A stretch of DNA of 64,000 bases from Atopobiaceae bacterium (GCA_030525685.1 JAUNEG010000002.1:35836-99835); one strand, 5' to 3'; numbered from the stretch's first letter, positions 1-8,788 are shown. Made by a program: numbers and translations. The notes: a model not told the origin generated them from the letters alone.

Positions 1-20
1 TTCCCTCCGCATGTCCTTTC

Positions 21-66
21 GAGAGACCCGGCTCCTGGGGTGCAGTTCAGGGGAGCCGGGCCTCTC
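21..66. other. Long hairpin upstream of the transporter operon
   Basis: Positions 21-35 pair with 52-66: nine pairs (27-35 with 52-60), one A/C mismatch, then five pairs (21-25 with 62-66), around a 16-nt loop. No T-run follows on either strand, so it is not a classic intrinsic terminator. It could be the processed end of an upstream transcript or a leader structure. The gene lies 160 bp downstream. Confidence 0.5.
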
Positions 67-223
67 TCAAGAAACATGCTTCGAGGAATGCCCGTGGCGC
101 TGCAGGTCTCCTCGGGTCGAGGTTACGGGGAGGTAACGGGTGAGCGGTTGACGAGTCTTAATTCCTAGCGTGTTGGGGACAATTATAAAATGTGTACGGA
201 GCCCCCGTCGAAAGGAAGTCCCC

Positions 224-1189
224 ATGTCGCTCAACGACCTCATGCTCAACCGCCGCCAGGCCCTCGGCCTCGGCGCTGCCGCACTTTCCGCCCTCGCCCT
301 CGTCGGCTGCGATGACGCGGAGGCTCCCGCCCCCACCACCGACGACGACGCCGGCGAGGAGAGCCAGCTCGACTCCGCCGCCTACGACGAGCTCATCGCG
401 TCCGGGTTCGTGGCGACCGACGACGAGATCGCCGCCAGCGTGTGGGCCACGGCCGTCAAGGAGGCCGGCACGCTCCGCGTGGGCGGCGTCCAGACCTCGC
501 TGCTCTTCTCGTCCCTCAACGAGCAGGACGGCAAGACCCGCGGCTTCGACGCCGGCCTCTCCCAGCTGCTCACCCGCTACATCCTGGGCGACGAGTCCAA
601 GCAGGAGCTCACGCAGGTCACCTCCGACACGCGCGAGTCCGTCCTTCAGAACGACCAGGTGGACACCGTCTTCGCCACCTACTCGATCAACGAGGACCGC
701 ATGATGCTGATCTCCTTTGCGGGCCCGTACTACACCACGCAGCAGTCCATCCTCGTCATGGCGGACAACACCGACATCAACTCCCTCGAGGACCTCGCGG
801 GCAAGAACGTGGCCGCTCAGTCCGGCTCCACCGGTCCCTCCATCCTCGAGGAGTACGCGCCCGATGCCCAGGTCCAGGAGTTCAAGACCGACGAGGAGGC
901 TCGCACGGCCCTCTCCCAGGGTCGCGTGGACGCCTACGTCATCGACACCGCCATGCAGATGGGCTCCATGACGCGCAACCCGGGCCGCTATCGTCTGGCC
1001 GGCGATGAGTTCGGACCGGTCGATGCCTACGGGATCGGCCTGCCGCTCGGCTCCGACGGCGTCGCGTTCGTCAACGCCTGGCTCCAGCGCGTGGAGGACG
1101 AGGGCCTGTGGGAGCAGCTCTGGCAGATCTGCATCGGCGACCGTGCCGCCATCTCCGAGGCCCCCGTTCCCCCCACGATCGGCGTGTAG
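224..1189 (+). CDS. Amino-acid ABC transporter substrate-binding lipoprotein (SBP family 3)
   Basis: Extracytoplasmic receptor of a polar amino-acid uptake ABC system, 321 aa. The N-terminus has a twin-arginine-like stretch (NRRQALGLG, residues 9-17) followed by a hydrophobic segment and a lipobox LVGC with Cys29 as the predicted lipidation site, so it is probably a Tat-type lipoprotein on the outer face of the membrane. An acidic, Ala/Pro-rich linker follows, then the two-lobed family 3 domain (for example the LEDLAGKNVAAQSGSTG segment). The start at 224 is chosen over an in-frame ATG at 170 because AAAGGAAG precedes it by about 5 nt and the signal peptide then has normal length. It is the first gene of a four-gene transporter operon. 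The substrate (glutamate-like, cystine or other) cannot be read from sequence. Confidence 0.9.
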   Translation: MSLNDLMLNRRQALGLGAAALSALALVGCDDAEAPAPTTDDDAGEESQLDSAAYDELIASGFVATDDEIAASVWATAVKEAGTLRVGGVQTSLLFSSLNEQDGKTRGFDAGLSQLLTRYILGDESKQELTQVTSDTRESVLQNDQVDTVFATYSINEDRMMLISFAGPYYTTQQSILVMADNTDINSLEDLAGKNVAAQSGSTGPSILEEYAPDAQVQEFKTDEEARTALSQGRVDAYVIDTAMQMGSMTRNPGRYRLAGDEFGPVDAYGIGLPLGSDGVAFVNAWLQRVEDEGLWEQLWQICIGDRAAISEAPVPPTIGV

Positions 1190-1215
1190 CGTCGGACCCG
1201 GCATGAGGGGGTCGC

Positions 1216-1875
1216 ATGGGGCTCGCTGAGCTTCTCGGCACATACGGGCAGAACTACCTCGACGGTCTTTTCGCCACGTGGGGAATGACGGCGGTATCGT
1301 TCGTCTTCGTCATGGTCCTCGCCGTGGCGGTGACCGTCGCGCGCGTCTCGCCCGTCGCGCCCCTGCGAGGCGTCGGCGAGCTCTACGTGCAGGTGTTCCG
1401 CAACATCCCCGGCGTCGCCCTGCTCATTCTGGTGGCCTACGCCCTGCCGCAGCTGCGTGTGGTCCTGCCGTTGCGCACCTGCGTCATCGTGACCGTCGTG
1501 CTCATGGCCTCGGCCTTCGGCTCCGAGAACTTCATGAGCGGCATCAACACCATCGGCGTCGGCCAGATCGAGGCCGCGCGCTCGATCGGCCTCACGTTCG
1601 GGCAGATCCTGCGTCATGTCGTGATCCCCCAGGCCCTCCGCACGACGGTCCTACCCATGACGAACCTCCTCATCGCCGTCATGCTCACGACGGCGCTCGG
1701 CTCCCAGGTTCCGCTCACGCCCCAGGAGCTCACGGGCGTGGTCTCCTACGTCAACACGCGCGCCACGGGCGGCATCCTCGCCTTTCTGATCTCCGCGCTC
1801 GGCTACGTGATCACCGCGTTCGCGATCTCGTTCGCCGGCAACCGCCTCGACAAGAGGGTGAGGATCCTCCGATGA
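1216..1875 (+). CDS. Amino-acid ABC transporter permease (HisM/GluC type)
   Basis: Membrane subunit of the amino-acid importer, 219 aa with about five predicted transmembrane segments. The cytoplasmic EAA loop is clear (EAARSIGLTFGQILRHVVIP), the contact site for the ATPase. It starts 26 bp after the binding-protein gene with a GAGGGGG ribosome site, and its stop overlaps the ATG of the second permease, so translation is probably coupled. The length is typical of the family. It forms a heterodimer with the next gene product by analogy with GluCD and HisQM; this is inferred from operon structure. Confidence 0.9.
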   Translation: MGLAELLGTYGQNYLDGLFATWGMTAVSFVFVMVLAVAVTVARVSPVAPLRGVGELYVQVFRNIPGVALLILVAYALPQLRVVLPLRTCVIVTVVLMASAFGSENFMSGINTIGVGQIEAARSIGLTFGQILRHVVIPQALRTTVLPMTNLLIAVMLTTALGSQVPLTPQELTGVVSYVNTRATGGILAFLISALGYVITAFAISFAGNRLDKRVRILR

Positions 1876-2705
1876 GCGCGCGCACCCAGACAGCCCCGAG
1901 CGTGCGATCCGCGCTCTACGAGGCGCCCGGCCCGCGCACGCGGCGGCGCATCGCGATCGGCACGGCCATCTCCGCCGTCCTGCTCGCCCTGCTCGCGTTT
2001 CTCGTGGTCCGACAGTTCTACGTGACGGATCAGCTCGCCCCGCGCTACTGGTCGTTTCTGCTCGAGTGGCCCACGTGGCGCTTCCTGCTGCAGGGCTTCG
2101 TGGGCACCGTCGAGGTGGCCCTCACGGCGGGCGTCATCGCGCTCGTGCTGGGGCTCGCGCTCATGCTGGGGCGCACGAGCGGGATCGCCCCGCTCGCGGC
2201 CGTCTGCCGCGTGGTCACGGACTTCTTCCGCGGCGTGCCGAGCCTGCTCCTGATCTACTTCTTCTTCCTCGTGGTCCCGCAGTACGGCATCCAGATGCCC
2301 GCCTTCTGGATGCTCACGCTGCCGGTCGCGCTCGCCGCCTCGGGCGTGCTCGCGGAGGTCTTCCGCGCGGGCGTGAACGCCGTGCCCAAGGGCCAGGTCG
2401 AGGCGGCCCTCTCGATCGGGCTCAGCCCGGCCAAGACCATGCGGAGGATCGTGCTGCCCCAGGCGATCCGCTACGTCATCCCCTCGCTCATCGCCCAGCT
2501 CGTCGTCGTGGTCAAGGACACGACGGTCGCCTACGTGGTGAGCTACCCCGACCTCATGCAGAACGCGCGCGTGCTCATCACCAACTACGACGCGCTGCTC
2601 TCCATGTACCTTGTCGTCGCCGTCATCTACATCCTGATCAACTTCGCCATCAACAAGGCGTCCGTCTACGTGGCGCGGCGCACGGGCGTCAAGATCATTC
2701 GCTAG
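1872..2705 (+). CDS. Amino-acid ABC transporter permease, second subunit
   Basis: Second membrane subunit, 277 aa, longer than the first because of an N-terminal cytoplasmic stretch of about 30 residues before the first helix. The EAA loop is present ([20 protein letters not shown]). The ATG at 1872 overlaps the preceding TGA (ATGA), the usual arrangement for co-translated permease pairs. An open frame continues upstream to 1278 but is a shadow of the first permease. The C-terminus ends in a basic tail ([12 protein letters not shown]), as in GluD-like subunits. Confidence 0.9.
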   Translation: MSARTQTAPSVRSALYEAPGPRTRRRIAIGTAISAVLLALLAFLVVRQFYVTDQLAPRYWSFLLEWPTWRFLLQGFVGTVEVALTAGVIALVLGLALMLGRTSGIAPLAAVCRVVTDFFRGVPSLLLIYFFFLVVPQYGIQMPAFWMLTLPVALAASGVLAEVFRAGVNAVPKGQVEAALSIGLSPAKTMRRIVLPQAIRYVIPSLIAQLVVVVKDTTVAYVVSYPDLMQNARVLITNYDALLSMYLVVAVIYILINFAINKASVYVARRTGVKIIR

Positions 2706-2715
2706 GAGCGGGAGA

Positions 2716-3480
2716 ATGAGCCAAGACAGCGCATCCGAGAAGAACGTGCCGGTGATCGAGCTTCGCCACGTCAACAAGCACTTCGGGGACCTCCACGTGC
2801 TCCGCGACGTGAACCTGTCGGTCGGCAGGGGAGAGGTGCTCGTCGTGATCGGCCCCTCCGGATCGGGCAAGTCCACGATGTGCCGCACCATGAACCGCCT
2901 CGAGACCATCGACTCCGGCGAGATCCTCATCGAGGGCGAGCCGCTGCCGCAGGAGGGGCGTGAGCTCGCCCGGATGCGCGCGGAGCTCGGCATGGTCTTC
3001 CAGCAGTTCAACCTCTTCGCTCACATGACGATCCTCGACAACGTGACGCTCGGGCCGCGCGAGGTCCTCGGGCAGGGCAAGGAGGAGGCCGAGAGGTACG
3101 CGATGGAGCTTCTCGAGCGCGTCGGCGTTGCCGAGCAGGCCCACAAGGTCCCCGCCCAGCTCTCCGGCGGCCAGCAGCAGCGCGCCGCAATCGCCCGCTC
3201 GCTCGCCATGCGACCCAAGGCGATGATGTTCGACGAGCCCACGAGCGCCCTCGACCCCGAGATGATCAACGAGGTCCTCGACGTCATGGTTGAGCTCGCG
3301 CGGGGTGGCATGACCATGGTGGTCGTCACACACGAGATGAGCTTCGCGCGCCGCGTCGCCGACCGCGTGGTCTTCATGGCCGACGGGCAGATCGTGGAGG
3401 AGGGCTCTCCCGACGAGTTCTTCGACCACCCCAAGACCCAGCGCGCCCGCGACTTCCTCGACTCGATCAAGGGGCACTAG
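2716..3480 (+). CDS. Amino-acid ABC transporter ATP-binding protein (GlnQ type)
   Basis: Cytoplasmic ATPase energising the importer, 254 aa. All nucleotide-binding motifs are intact: Walker [11 protein letters not shown]-loop FQQFNLF, signature LSGGQQQR, Walker [14 protein letters not shown] and H-loop VTHEMSFAR. The extra N-terminal 10 residues before [11 protein letters not shown] are polar. It starts 10 bp after the second permease with a GGAGCGGGAG ribosome site and is followed 2 bp later by the amidotransferase gene, so the latter belongs to the same transcript. Confidence 0.94.
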   Translation: MSQDSASEKNVPVIELRHVNKHFGDLHVLRDVNLSVGRGEVLVVIGPSGSGKSTMCRTMNRLETIDSGEILIEGEPLPQEGRELARMRAELGMVFQQFNLFAHMTILDNVTLGPREVLGQGKEEAERYAMELLERVGVAEQAHKVPAQLSGGQQQRAAIARSLAMRPKAMMFDEPTSALDPEMINEVLDVMVELARGGMTMVVVTHEMSFARRVADRVVFMADGQIVEEGSPDEFFDHPKTQRARDFLDSIKGH

Positions 3481-3482
3481 GC

Positions 3483-4223
3483 ATGGCGAGAAGACCGGTC
3501 ATCTTGGTGGCTCCCCGCTGGGTGGCGCCCGTCACGGAGGGCTCGGGAACGATCCCTCCGCAGGAGGCCATCGCCGACTGCTTCGTCGACGCGATCCTCG
3601 CCGCCGGCGGCCTGCCGCTCATGATGGCGCTCGCCGAGGACGAGGGCGTCATCGCGGAGTATGTCGAGCGTGCCGACGGCATCGCCGTCCCCGGGGGACC
3701 CGACGTCAATCCCGCGCTCTGGGGCGACGAGACGCCCTATGACCCTGCCCTGCTCTGCCCGCAGCGCGACGCCTTCGAGCTCCCGCTGCTCCGTTCCGCG
3801 CTGTCCGCCGACAAGCCGCTGTTCACGACCTGCCGCGGCACGCAGCTTCTGAACGTCGCGCTTGGCGGGACGCTCTGCATGGACGTCCCGAGCCTCGGCG
3901 CCAGCGAGGGCATGGTCCAGTGGCGCCACACCGGCATCCTGAACGGCGTCTGCCATCCCGTGGAGGTCGAGGAGGGCTCGCTGCTGTCCCGCGCCCTCGG
4001 CGGGGCCACGTGCGTGCAGACCAACTCCGCGCATCACTGCTGCGTCGACCGTCTCGGCGCGGGCGCGAGGCTCGTTGCGCATGCGACCGACGGCGTCCCC
4101 GAGGGCATCGAGGTCCCCGGCAAGCGCTTCTGCGTGGGCGTCCAGTGGCACCCCGAGTACACGTGGCGCACCGTCGAGACCGACTTCACCCTCTGGAAGA
4201 GCTTCGTCGACGCGTGCCGCTGA
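3483..4223 (+). CDS. Class I glutamine amidotransferase-like hydrolase (peptidase C26, PuuD-like)
   Basis: Predicted gamma-glutamyl hydrolase of 246 aa. The nucleophile elbow is TTCRGTQLLN with catalytic Cys117; the His-containing segment is GVQWHPEYT near residue 220, and an oxyanion-type GGPDVNP lies around residue 72. The family includes gamma-glutamyl-GABA hydrolase (PuuD) and folate gamma-glutamyl hydrolases. Being 2 bp downstream of the amino-acid ABC operon suggests that it processes a gamma-glutamyl or related compound brought in by the transporter; this is inference. It is the last gene of the operon; the repeat array begins 23 bp after its stop. Confidence 0.82.
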   Translation: MARRPVILVAPRWVAPVTEGSGTIPPQEAIADCFVDAILAAGGLPLMMALAEDEGVIAEYVERADGIAVPGGPDVNPALWGDETPYDPALLCPQRDAFELPLLRSALSADKPLFTTCRGTQLLNVALGGTLCMDVPSLGASEGMVQWRHTGILNGVCHPVEVEEGSLLSRALGGATCVQTNSAHHCCVDRLGAGARLVAHATDGVPEGIEVPGKRFCVGVQWHPEYTWRTVETDFTLWKSFVDACR

Positions 4224-4245
4224 CCGAGCGGCCCCCGCCCGACAT

Positions 4246-4535
4246 GCTTAAGGATTCGGGGTAGTTGCAGGTGCCGGTCGCCAAGGCGCTTAAGAACCAG
4301 GGGTCGTTGTAGGTTCGGTGCGGGAGCGCGTTTAACAATCCAGGGTAGTTGTATGCCGAGAAGCGCTTCATGCCGACAAAGTCCCAGTTGACGCTCGATT
4401 GCATTTCCCGCGATGCCGTCCTAGGGATGCAACAATCCCAGATTCTTAAGCGGGTGGGGACTGCGGACCTACAACAACCCGACTTTCCTAAGCGAGATGG
4501 GCGTCGTCGGCGCAAACAACCCGCTGGCGCACTGC
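4246..4535. repeat. Symmetrical array of 27-nt units at 42-bp pitch (three forward, three inverted)
   Basis: This covers the 314-bp gap between two convergent genes. Forward units begin at 4246, 4288 and 4330, exactly 42 bp apart; each has a CTTAAG-like head (GCTTAAGAA type) and a GTAGTTGTAGGT-like tail. After a 68-bp centre (4357-4424), inverted units begin at 4425, 4467 and 4509, again 42 bp apart; the last is the most degraded. Spacers of 15 nt between units are not conserved. Because 42 is a multiple of three, reading frames stay open through the units on both strands (for example about 4186-4596 on minus), but no ribosome site or known domain supports a protein. The function is unknown. 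Confidence 0.8.
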
Positions 4536-4537
4536 GA

Positions 4538-5026
4538 CTACCGCACGTAGTGGTACGCGATCCGCGGGGTGCCGTCCTCGACCCAGATAGTGCCACGGCG
4601 GACGAAGCCGCACTTCTCGAGCGTGCGCTGCATGGGGAGGTTGTCGGCGTGGGTGTCGGCGCGGACGTTGTCGTGCTCCGAGCAGAGGCACTCGAGCATG
4701 CGCGTGCCGGCGCCGCGACCGCTCTCGGCGACGGCGAGGCGGTGCATGACCCAGTAGGGCTCGTCGTTCAGCCAGGGCTCGCCCTCGATTCGCGCATAGG
4801 TGGGGTCGGGGCCGGGCAGGACGCTCATGACGGCGACGGGCCCCGCGCCCTCGTCGAGCACCCAGAGGGCGCCGGCCCCGAGGTCCTTCTCGGCGTCGGC
4901 GATGCCGGGGTAGTCGCCGGGCCACTGCGTCGGGTTGCCGTTCGCGTGCATGAAGCGCCTGGCAGCGTCATAGATGGCGCAGACGACCCCAAGGTCGTCC
5001 GCGTTGGCGGGACGGATCTGGCCCAT
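4538..5026 (-). CDS. GNAT family N-acetyltransferase
   Basis: A 162-aa GNAT domain protein that transfers an acetyl group from acetyl-CoA to an unidentified acceptor. Visible landmarks are the N-terminal IRPANADDL strand-helix, the acetyl-CoA binding region VMHRLAVAESGRGAGTRML (the R/Q-x-x-G-x-G/A type loop) and the C-terminal NLPMQRTLEKCGFVRRG motif. The ATG lies 2 bp after the stop of the mutarotase-like gene without a strong ribosome site, so translation is likely coupled. The open frame extends far upstream on this strand, but the family alignment starts at this ATG. Its stop abuts the 42-bp repeat array. Confidence 0.85.
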   Translation of the reverse strand: MGQIRPANADDLGVVCAIYDAARRFMHANGNPTQWPGDYPGIADAEKDLGAGALWVLDEGAGPVAVMSVLPGPDPTYARIEGEPWLNDEPYWVMHRLAVAESGRGAGTRMLECLCSEHDNVRADTHADNLPMQRTLEKCGFVRRGTIWVEDGTPRIAYHYVR

Positions 5027-5028
5027 GC

Positions 5029-5913
5029 CTAGAAGGGCCTCATGGTGAAGGACCTCACGCAGGTCTCGCCGGGGGCGAGCGTGATGGTCCCGCGCTTCTC
5101 CTCGAAGACGTCCGACTCGTCGTAGGCCGTGGCGCAGCCCACCCAGGGCTCGATCGCGACGAACGGGGAGTCGCTCGTGGCGGTCCACACGCCGAGGAAG
5201 GGGAACCCGTCGAAGTCGACCTGGACGCCGTGGCCGGCGGGGCCGACGAGCCTCACCGAGCGGCCGGGGACGTCGAGAAACACGACCGTGAGGAGCTCGT
5301 CGATGAGCTCGTGCGTGAGCCGGATCCGGTCCGTGTCGCGGAAGAGCTCGTGCATGTGGCCGAAGTCCTGGAGTCCCTGCTCGTCGATCGACGGGACGCG
5401 TGCCGTCCAGGGCTCCGGGAACACGAGCTCGTAGTCCGAGAAGGACGCGCCCTCCTCTCCGGGGACCGGGACGTTGAAGGCCGGGTGCCCGCCGAGCGTG
5501 AAAGGGAGCTCCACGGAGCCGGTGTTGGTGACCGAGAAGCGCTGCGCGAGCGCGCCGTCCTCGATCGCGTAGGTCATGTTGAGTCGGAAGTCGAAGGGGT
5601 AGCGGGCGCGGGTCTCGTCCGTCGAGCAGAGCTCGTAGGTCACGCTCGTGGGGGTGACCTCGCTCACCGCGTGCTCGTGGGAGCGGGCGATGCCGTGGCG
5701 CTCCAGGCGCACCTCGCCCTGGGCGCTCGTCGCGCGCTCGTCGCGCAGGCAGCCGACGATGGGGAAGAGGACCGGGGCGCGACGCGACCAGTAGCGCTCG
5801 TCGCCCTGCCAGAGGTACTCGGCGCCGTCGAGCCTGAGGCTCATGAGCTCGGCCCCCTCGGCGTCGACCGTCGCGGAGAGCCTGCCGTCGGAGATGGTGG
5901 TGAGCTGTGCCAT
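5029..5913 (-). CDS. Aldose 1-epimerase family protein (LacX-like mutarotase)
   Basis: Galactose-mutarotase-fold protein, 294 aa, the usual length for LacX/YeaD-like members. Family features seen are the N-terminal SLRLDGAEYLWQGD segment, the GGHPAFNVP motif carrying a conserved His, and the C-terminal WVGCATAYDES stretch. It would interconvert anomers of a hexose or act on a sugar phosphate in the cytoplasm; the substrate cannot be assigned. It is the first gene of a two-gene unit with the GNAT. A GGGAGGAAGA ribosome site lies upstream of the ATG at 5913. The start is divergent from pckA across a 194-bp gap. Confidence 0.85.
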   Translation of the reverse strand: MAQLTTISDGRLSATVDAEGAELMSLRLDGAEYLWQGDERYWSRRAPVLFPIVGCLRDERATSAQGEVRLERHGIARSHEHAVSEVTPTSVTYELCSTDETRARYPFDFRLNMTYAIEDGALAQRFSVTNTGSVELPFTLGGHPAFNVPVPGEEGASFSDYELVFPEPWTARVPSIDEQGLQDFGHMHELFRDTDRIRLTHELIDELLTVVFLDVPGRSVRLVGPAGHGVQVDFDGFPFLGVWTATSDSPFVAIEPWVGCATAYDESDVFEEKRGTITLAPGETCVRSFTMRPF

Positions 5914-6016
5914 GTCTTCCTCCCGTCGTCCTATCTCTCAAAACTGTATCGTTTTGCGTCGATTCCCCGTCGTCGGGTAGCCGAGTGGGGCGAATGAAAC
6001 CGCAAGCGGGGATGTG

Positions 6017-6025
6017 TGGCATAAT
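6017..6025 (+). promoter_or_regulatory. Possible extended -10 promoter for pckA
   Basis: TGGCATAAT fits an extended -10 element (TGn plus CATAAT). No good -35 box is seen 17 bp upstream. It would give a leader of about 75 nt before the pckA ATG at 6108. The assignment rests on one motif. Confidence 0.35.
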
Positions 6026-6107
6026 ATCCAACCGGTGCCCTTGGACTATGGGCATCTTCGATGCGCCAACAGTCGGCGGCACGGCCGCCTGCCATAAGGA
6101 GGCACGC

Positions 6108-7709
6108 ATGATCATCGAGGAACTTCAGCGCTACGGCATCGCCCACACGGAGGAGAAGACCGTCATCGACGCGTCCCCTGCCGTGCTCATCGAGACCGCC
6201 GTGGAGCGCGGCGAGGGCGAGCTCACCAGCACCGGCTCGCTCTCCGTCATCACCGGCCAGTACACCGGCCGCTCGCCCAAGGACCGCTTCATCGTCGACA
6301 CTCCCGACGCCCACGACAAGATCGCGTGGGGCAACGTCAACGTCCCGTTCTCCGAGGAGAACTACCAGAAGATCAAGAGCGAGGTCATCGGCCACCTCTC
6401 CGAGCGTCGCCTCTTCGTCGTGCACGGCCTCGCCGGCGCGGAGCGCCGCTACTCGCGCAAGATCTGCGCCATCTGCGAGCTGGCGAGCCAGGCTCTCTTC
6501 GTCCACCAGATGCTCGTCCGTCCCACCGAGGACGAGCTCCGCGGCTTCGGCGAGGCCGACTTCGTCGTCATGGCCGCCCCCACGCTCAAGCTCGACCCCG
6601 AGGTCCACGGCACCCACTCCGAGGCCGCCGTCCTCATCAACTTCCAGGAGCGCGTGATCCTCGTCGTGGGCACCCAGTACTCCGGAGAGATCAAGAAGTC
6701 AATCTTCTCGGTCATGAACTACCTGCTGCCCGTTGAGGACAACGTGCTCACCATGCACTGCTCCTGCAACATGAACCCGCGCTCCCACGGCACCACGGTC
6801 TTCTTCGGCCTCTCCGGCACCGGCAAGACCACCCTCTCCGCCGCCGAGGACCGCCTCCTCATCGGCGACGACGAGCACGGCTGGGCCGAGGACCGCGTCT
6901 TCAACATCGAGGGCGGCTGCTACGCCAAGACCATCGACATCACGCCCGAGACCGAGCCGCAGATCTGGAACGCCATCCGCTTCGGCTCAATGTGCGAGAA
7001 CGTCGTGATCGACGACGAGACGCGCGTCGCCGACTACTTCGACACCTCCCTCACCGAGAACGGCCGCGTTGCCTACCCGGTCGAGTTCGTCCCCGGCGCC
7101 GTCGCCAAGGGCCGCGCCAAGCGCACCCCCGACGTCGTGATCTTCCTCACCGCCGACGCCTTCGGCGTGCTGCCCCCGATCGCCAAGCTCGACCGCAACG
7201 CGGCCATGTATCACTTCATGACCGGCTTCACCTCCAAGGTCGCCGGCACCGAGCGCGGCATCAAGGAGCCGCAGCCCACGTTCTCCTCGCTCTTCGGCGA
7301 GCCGTTCATGCCGCTCGACCCCAACGTCTACGCCCAGATGCTCGGCGAGAAGATCGATCACGGTGGCGTGCGCGTCTACCTCATCAACACCGGCTGGACC
7401 GGTGGCCCCCACGGCGTCGGCAAGCGCATGAAGCTCTCCTACACGCGCAAGATGGTCGAGGCGGCCCAGTCCGGCATCATCGACGACTCCGAGTTCGTCC
7501 ACGACGAGCGCTTCAACCTCGACGTGCCCACGTCCTGCCCCGGCGTGCCCAGCGAGCTGCTCAACGCCCGCAACACCTGGGAGGACCGCGCGGCCTATGA
7601 CGAGATGGCCGAGAAGCTCGCCCAGATGTTCGTCGACAACGCCGAGAAGCGCCTCACCACGATGGCGCCCGAGGTCCGCGCCGCCGGCCCCAAGCCCATC
7701 GGTCGCTAG
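6108..7709 (+). CDS. pckA: Phosphoenolpyruvate carboxykinase (ATP)
   Basis: Interconverts oxaloacetate + ATP and PEP + CO2 + ADP; in fermentative anaerobes it often runs toward oxaloacetate, conserving ATP. The protein is 533 aa, typical of the ATP-dependent class. Motifs: TGRSPKDRF near the N-terminus, the P-loop GLSGTGKTTLSA, the metal-binding GDDEHGW segment, and NTGWTGGPHG. The ATG at 6108 is preceded by TAAGGAGG at 6 nt, which settles it over the in-frame upstream ATGs. Its stop codon lies at the very edge of the IS481-type remnant, so no native terminator is visible; the transcript would run antisense into the remnant. Confidence 0.95.
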   Translation: MIIEELQRYGIAHTEEKTVIDASPAVLIETAVERGEGELTSTGSLSVITGQYTGRSPKDRFIVDTPDAHDKIAWGNVNVPFSEENYQKIKSEVIGHLSERRLFVVHGLAGAERRYSRKICAICELASQALFVHQMLVRPTEDELRGFGEADFVVMAAPTLKLDPEVHGTHSEAAVLINFQERVILVVGTQYSGEIKKSIFSVMNYLLPVEDNVLTMHCSCNMNPRSHGTTVFFGLSGTGKTTLSAAEDRLLIGDDEHGWAEDRVFNIEGGCYAKTIDITPETEPQIWNAIRFGSMCENVVIDDETRVADYFDTSLTENGRVAYPVEFVPGAVAKGRAKRTPDVVIFLTADAFGVLPPIAKLDRNAAMYHFMTGFTSKVAGTERGIKEPQPTFSSLFGEPFMPLDPNVYAQMLGEKIDHGGVRVYLINTGWTGGPHGVGKRMKLSYTRKMVEAAQSGIIDDSEFVHDERFNLDVPTSCPGVPSELLNARNTWEDRAAYDEMAEKLAQMFVDNAEKRLTTMAPEVRAAGPKPIGR

Positions 7710-7717
7710 GTGTTGTG
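7704..7717. repeat. Left copy of a 14-bp direct repeat flanking the accessory island
   Basis: CGCTAGGTGTTGTG, spanning the pckA stop codon and the end of the IS remnant. The identical 14-mer recurs at 13543-13556 at the far end of the low-GC island, also at a stop codon. After it, one substitution and two more matching bases follow (16 of 17). Confidence 0.5.
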
Positions 7718-8125
7718 TGCCAATAGGTTGTTCACGCCGACGATGCGCGACATGGGAGGCAGGCCCCCGCAGGCGCTGTGCGGACCTCCCCAATTGTGGT
7801 GCTCGATGAAGGCGGGCAGGGCCTCGGCCCTGCCCGCCTCGCTCTCCCACGCGCGCCCGCACTGCCGCTCCTGCGCGGGCGTCCCGTTCATGCGCTCGAC
7901 CTTCCCGTTCCGCCAGGGGCCGTAGGGCCTCGTGCACACGTGCCGGACCCCCTCGGACGCCAGGAGCGCGTCGAGCTCGCGGCTGCGGCAGCCCGGGCCG
8001 CTGTCCGTCATGACCCGCTCGACCGCGGCCCCGAGCCCCGAGAAGAAGGCGAGGTGGCGTCCCATGAGCGCCGAGCAGGTGCGCCTCCGCCTAAGCCCAG
8101 ACAACTCACGGCATGCGGGAGCCAT
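7706..8125 (-). mobile_element. IS481-type transposase remnant, C-terminal part only
   Basis: The minus-strand frame encodes the C-terminal half of a DDE transposase: MTDSGPGCRSR (second catalytic Asp), the TRPYGPWRNGKVERMNGT block with the catalytic Glu, then HHNWGGPHSACGGLPP and a normal-looking end NNLLAHNT. The first catalytic Asp and the helix-turn-helix N-terminus (about 180 aa of a usual 320) are missing, so it cannot be active. The frame stops at 7706-7708, next to a TGTTGTGTGCC terminus that directly follows the pckA stop. At the other side (about 8100-8130) it runs into the decayed XRE regulator with no recognisable inverted repeat, indicating deletion or recombination. Confidence 0.8.
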
Positions 8126-8788
8126 CCCTATTTGTCACCATCCGGATGTAAACAACGTCTTCGCACTGAACAGCTAGAGCGCCGCAATCTGCTATTGCCG
8201 CTTCATTGTCGTCTGGCATAAGCTGTATAAGAAAGGGAGGGCTTGCCAAGATCAGGTTGACGCCATTCGCCAGCATACGCTGAAACATCCCTTTTGCCGC
8301 CTCCGTATCCCCGCTTACGAAGTGGGCCTCTGCTAGCAATGGAGTGGAGGAGATATCCGATTCCGCATTCGAACCGAGCAGAGCAATGATGTCGTCAAGA
8401 CCATCCTTCGTTTCGTGCAGCAGCAGGAGCAGCAAGGCCGCAGCGGTCAGAAGAAGCGACCAACTTGAAAGTGAAGTCGAACAATTGTATCGAGACGTTC
8501 GAATGCCTCTTCTGCATCAGATTGCAACTCTTCGAACAATTTGTCGCGAACCTCATGAACTGTTTTTTCGGGCAGAGTCGCCTCATAGTCCAAAAGCTCC
8601 TCAAGGCTGATAGAAAAAAGTCCAGAAAGTTATGGAAGCAGAGTGATGTCAGGCAAACTCACTCCCAGCTCCCATTTCGAGACGGCAGCTTTAGACACGC
8701 CAACGAAATCTGCGACGTCGTCCTGAGTCATTGCACGTCTCTTTCGCTCCCGTGCGATAACCGCTCCAATATTAATTGAGTCAAACAT
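8106..8788 (-). pseudogene. Decayed XRE-family transcriptional regulator with TPR-like C-terminus
   Basis: From the ATG at 8788 a clear Cro/CI-type HTH is read (IGAVIARERKRRAMTQDD, then VGVSKAAVSKWELGVSLPD). After DITLLP an in-frame TAA occurs (about 8630), yet the same frame continues with a family-like sequence (ISLEELLDYEATLPEKTV). A second lesion, a frameshift at about 8450, moves the reading into the frame with LLLLLLHETKDGLDD and then a TPR-like region (LLAEAHFVSGDTEAAKGMF) up to about 8106. The C-terminus is lost at the IS junction. At least one nonsense mutation, one frameshift and a 3' truncation make it non-functional as full length. A separate HTH peptide of about 50 residues could still be made. 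The base composition is lower in GC than its neighbours. Confidence 0.75.

Noticed and set aside
148..190. Promoter from TTGACG at 148 to the TATAAA-like stretch at 184
   Set aside because: Spacing is 30 bp, incompatible with a sigma70 promoter; no alternative partner box.
4246..4535. CRISPR array
   Set aside because: Units are only three per orientation, inverted in the second half, with 15-nt unconserved spacers and no cas genes.
4186..4596. Protein-coding gene through the 42-bp repeat array
   Set aside because: Frames stay open because 42 is divisible by three; no ribosome site, no domain, and overlap with both flanking genes.
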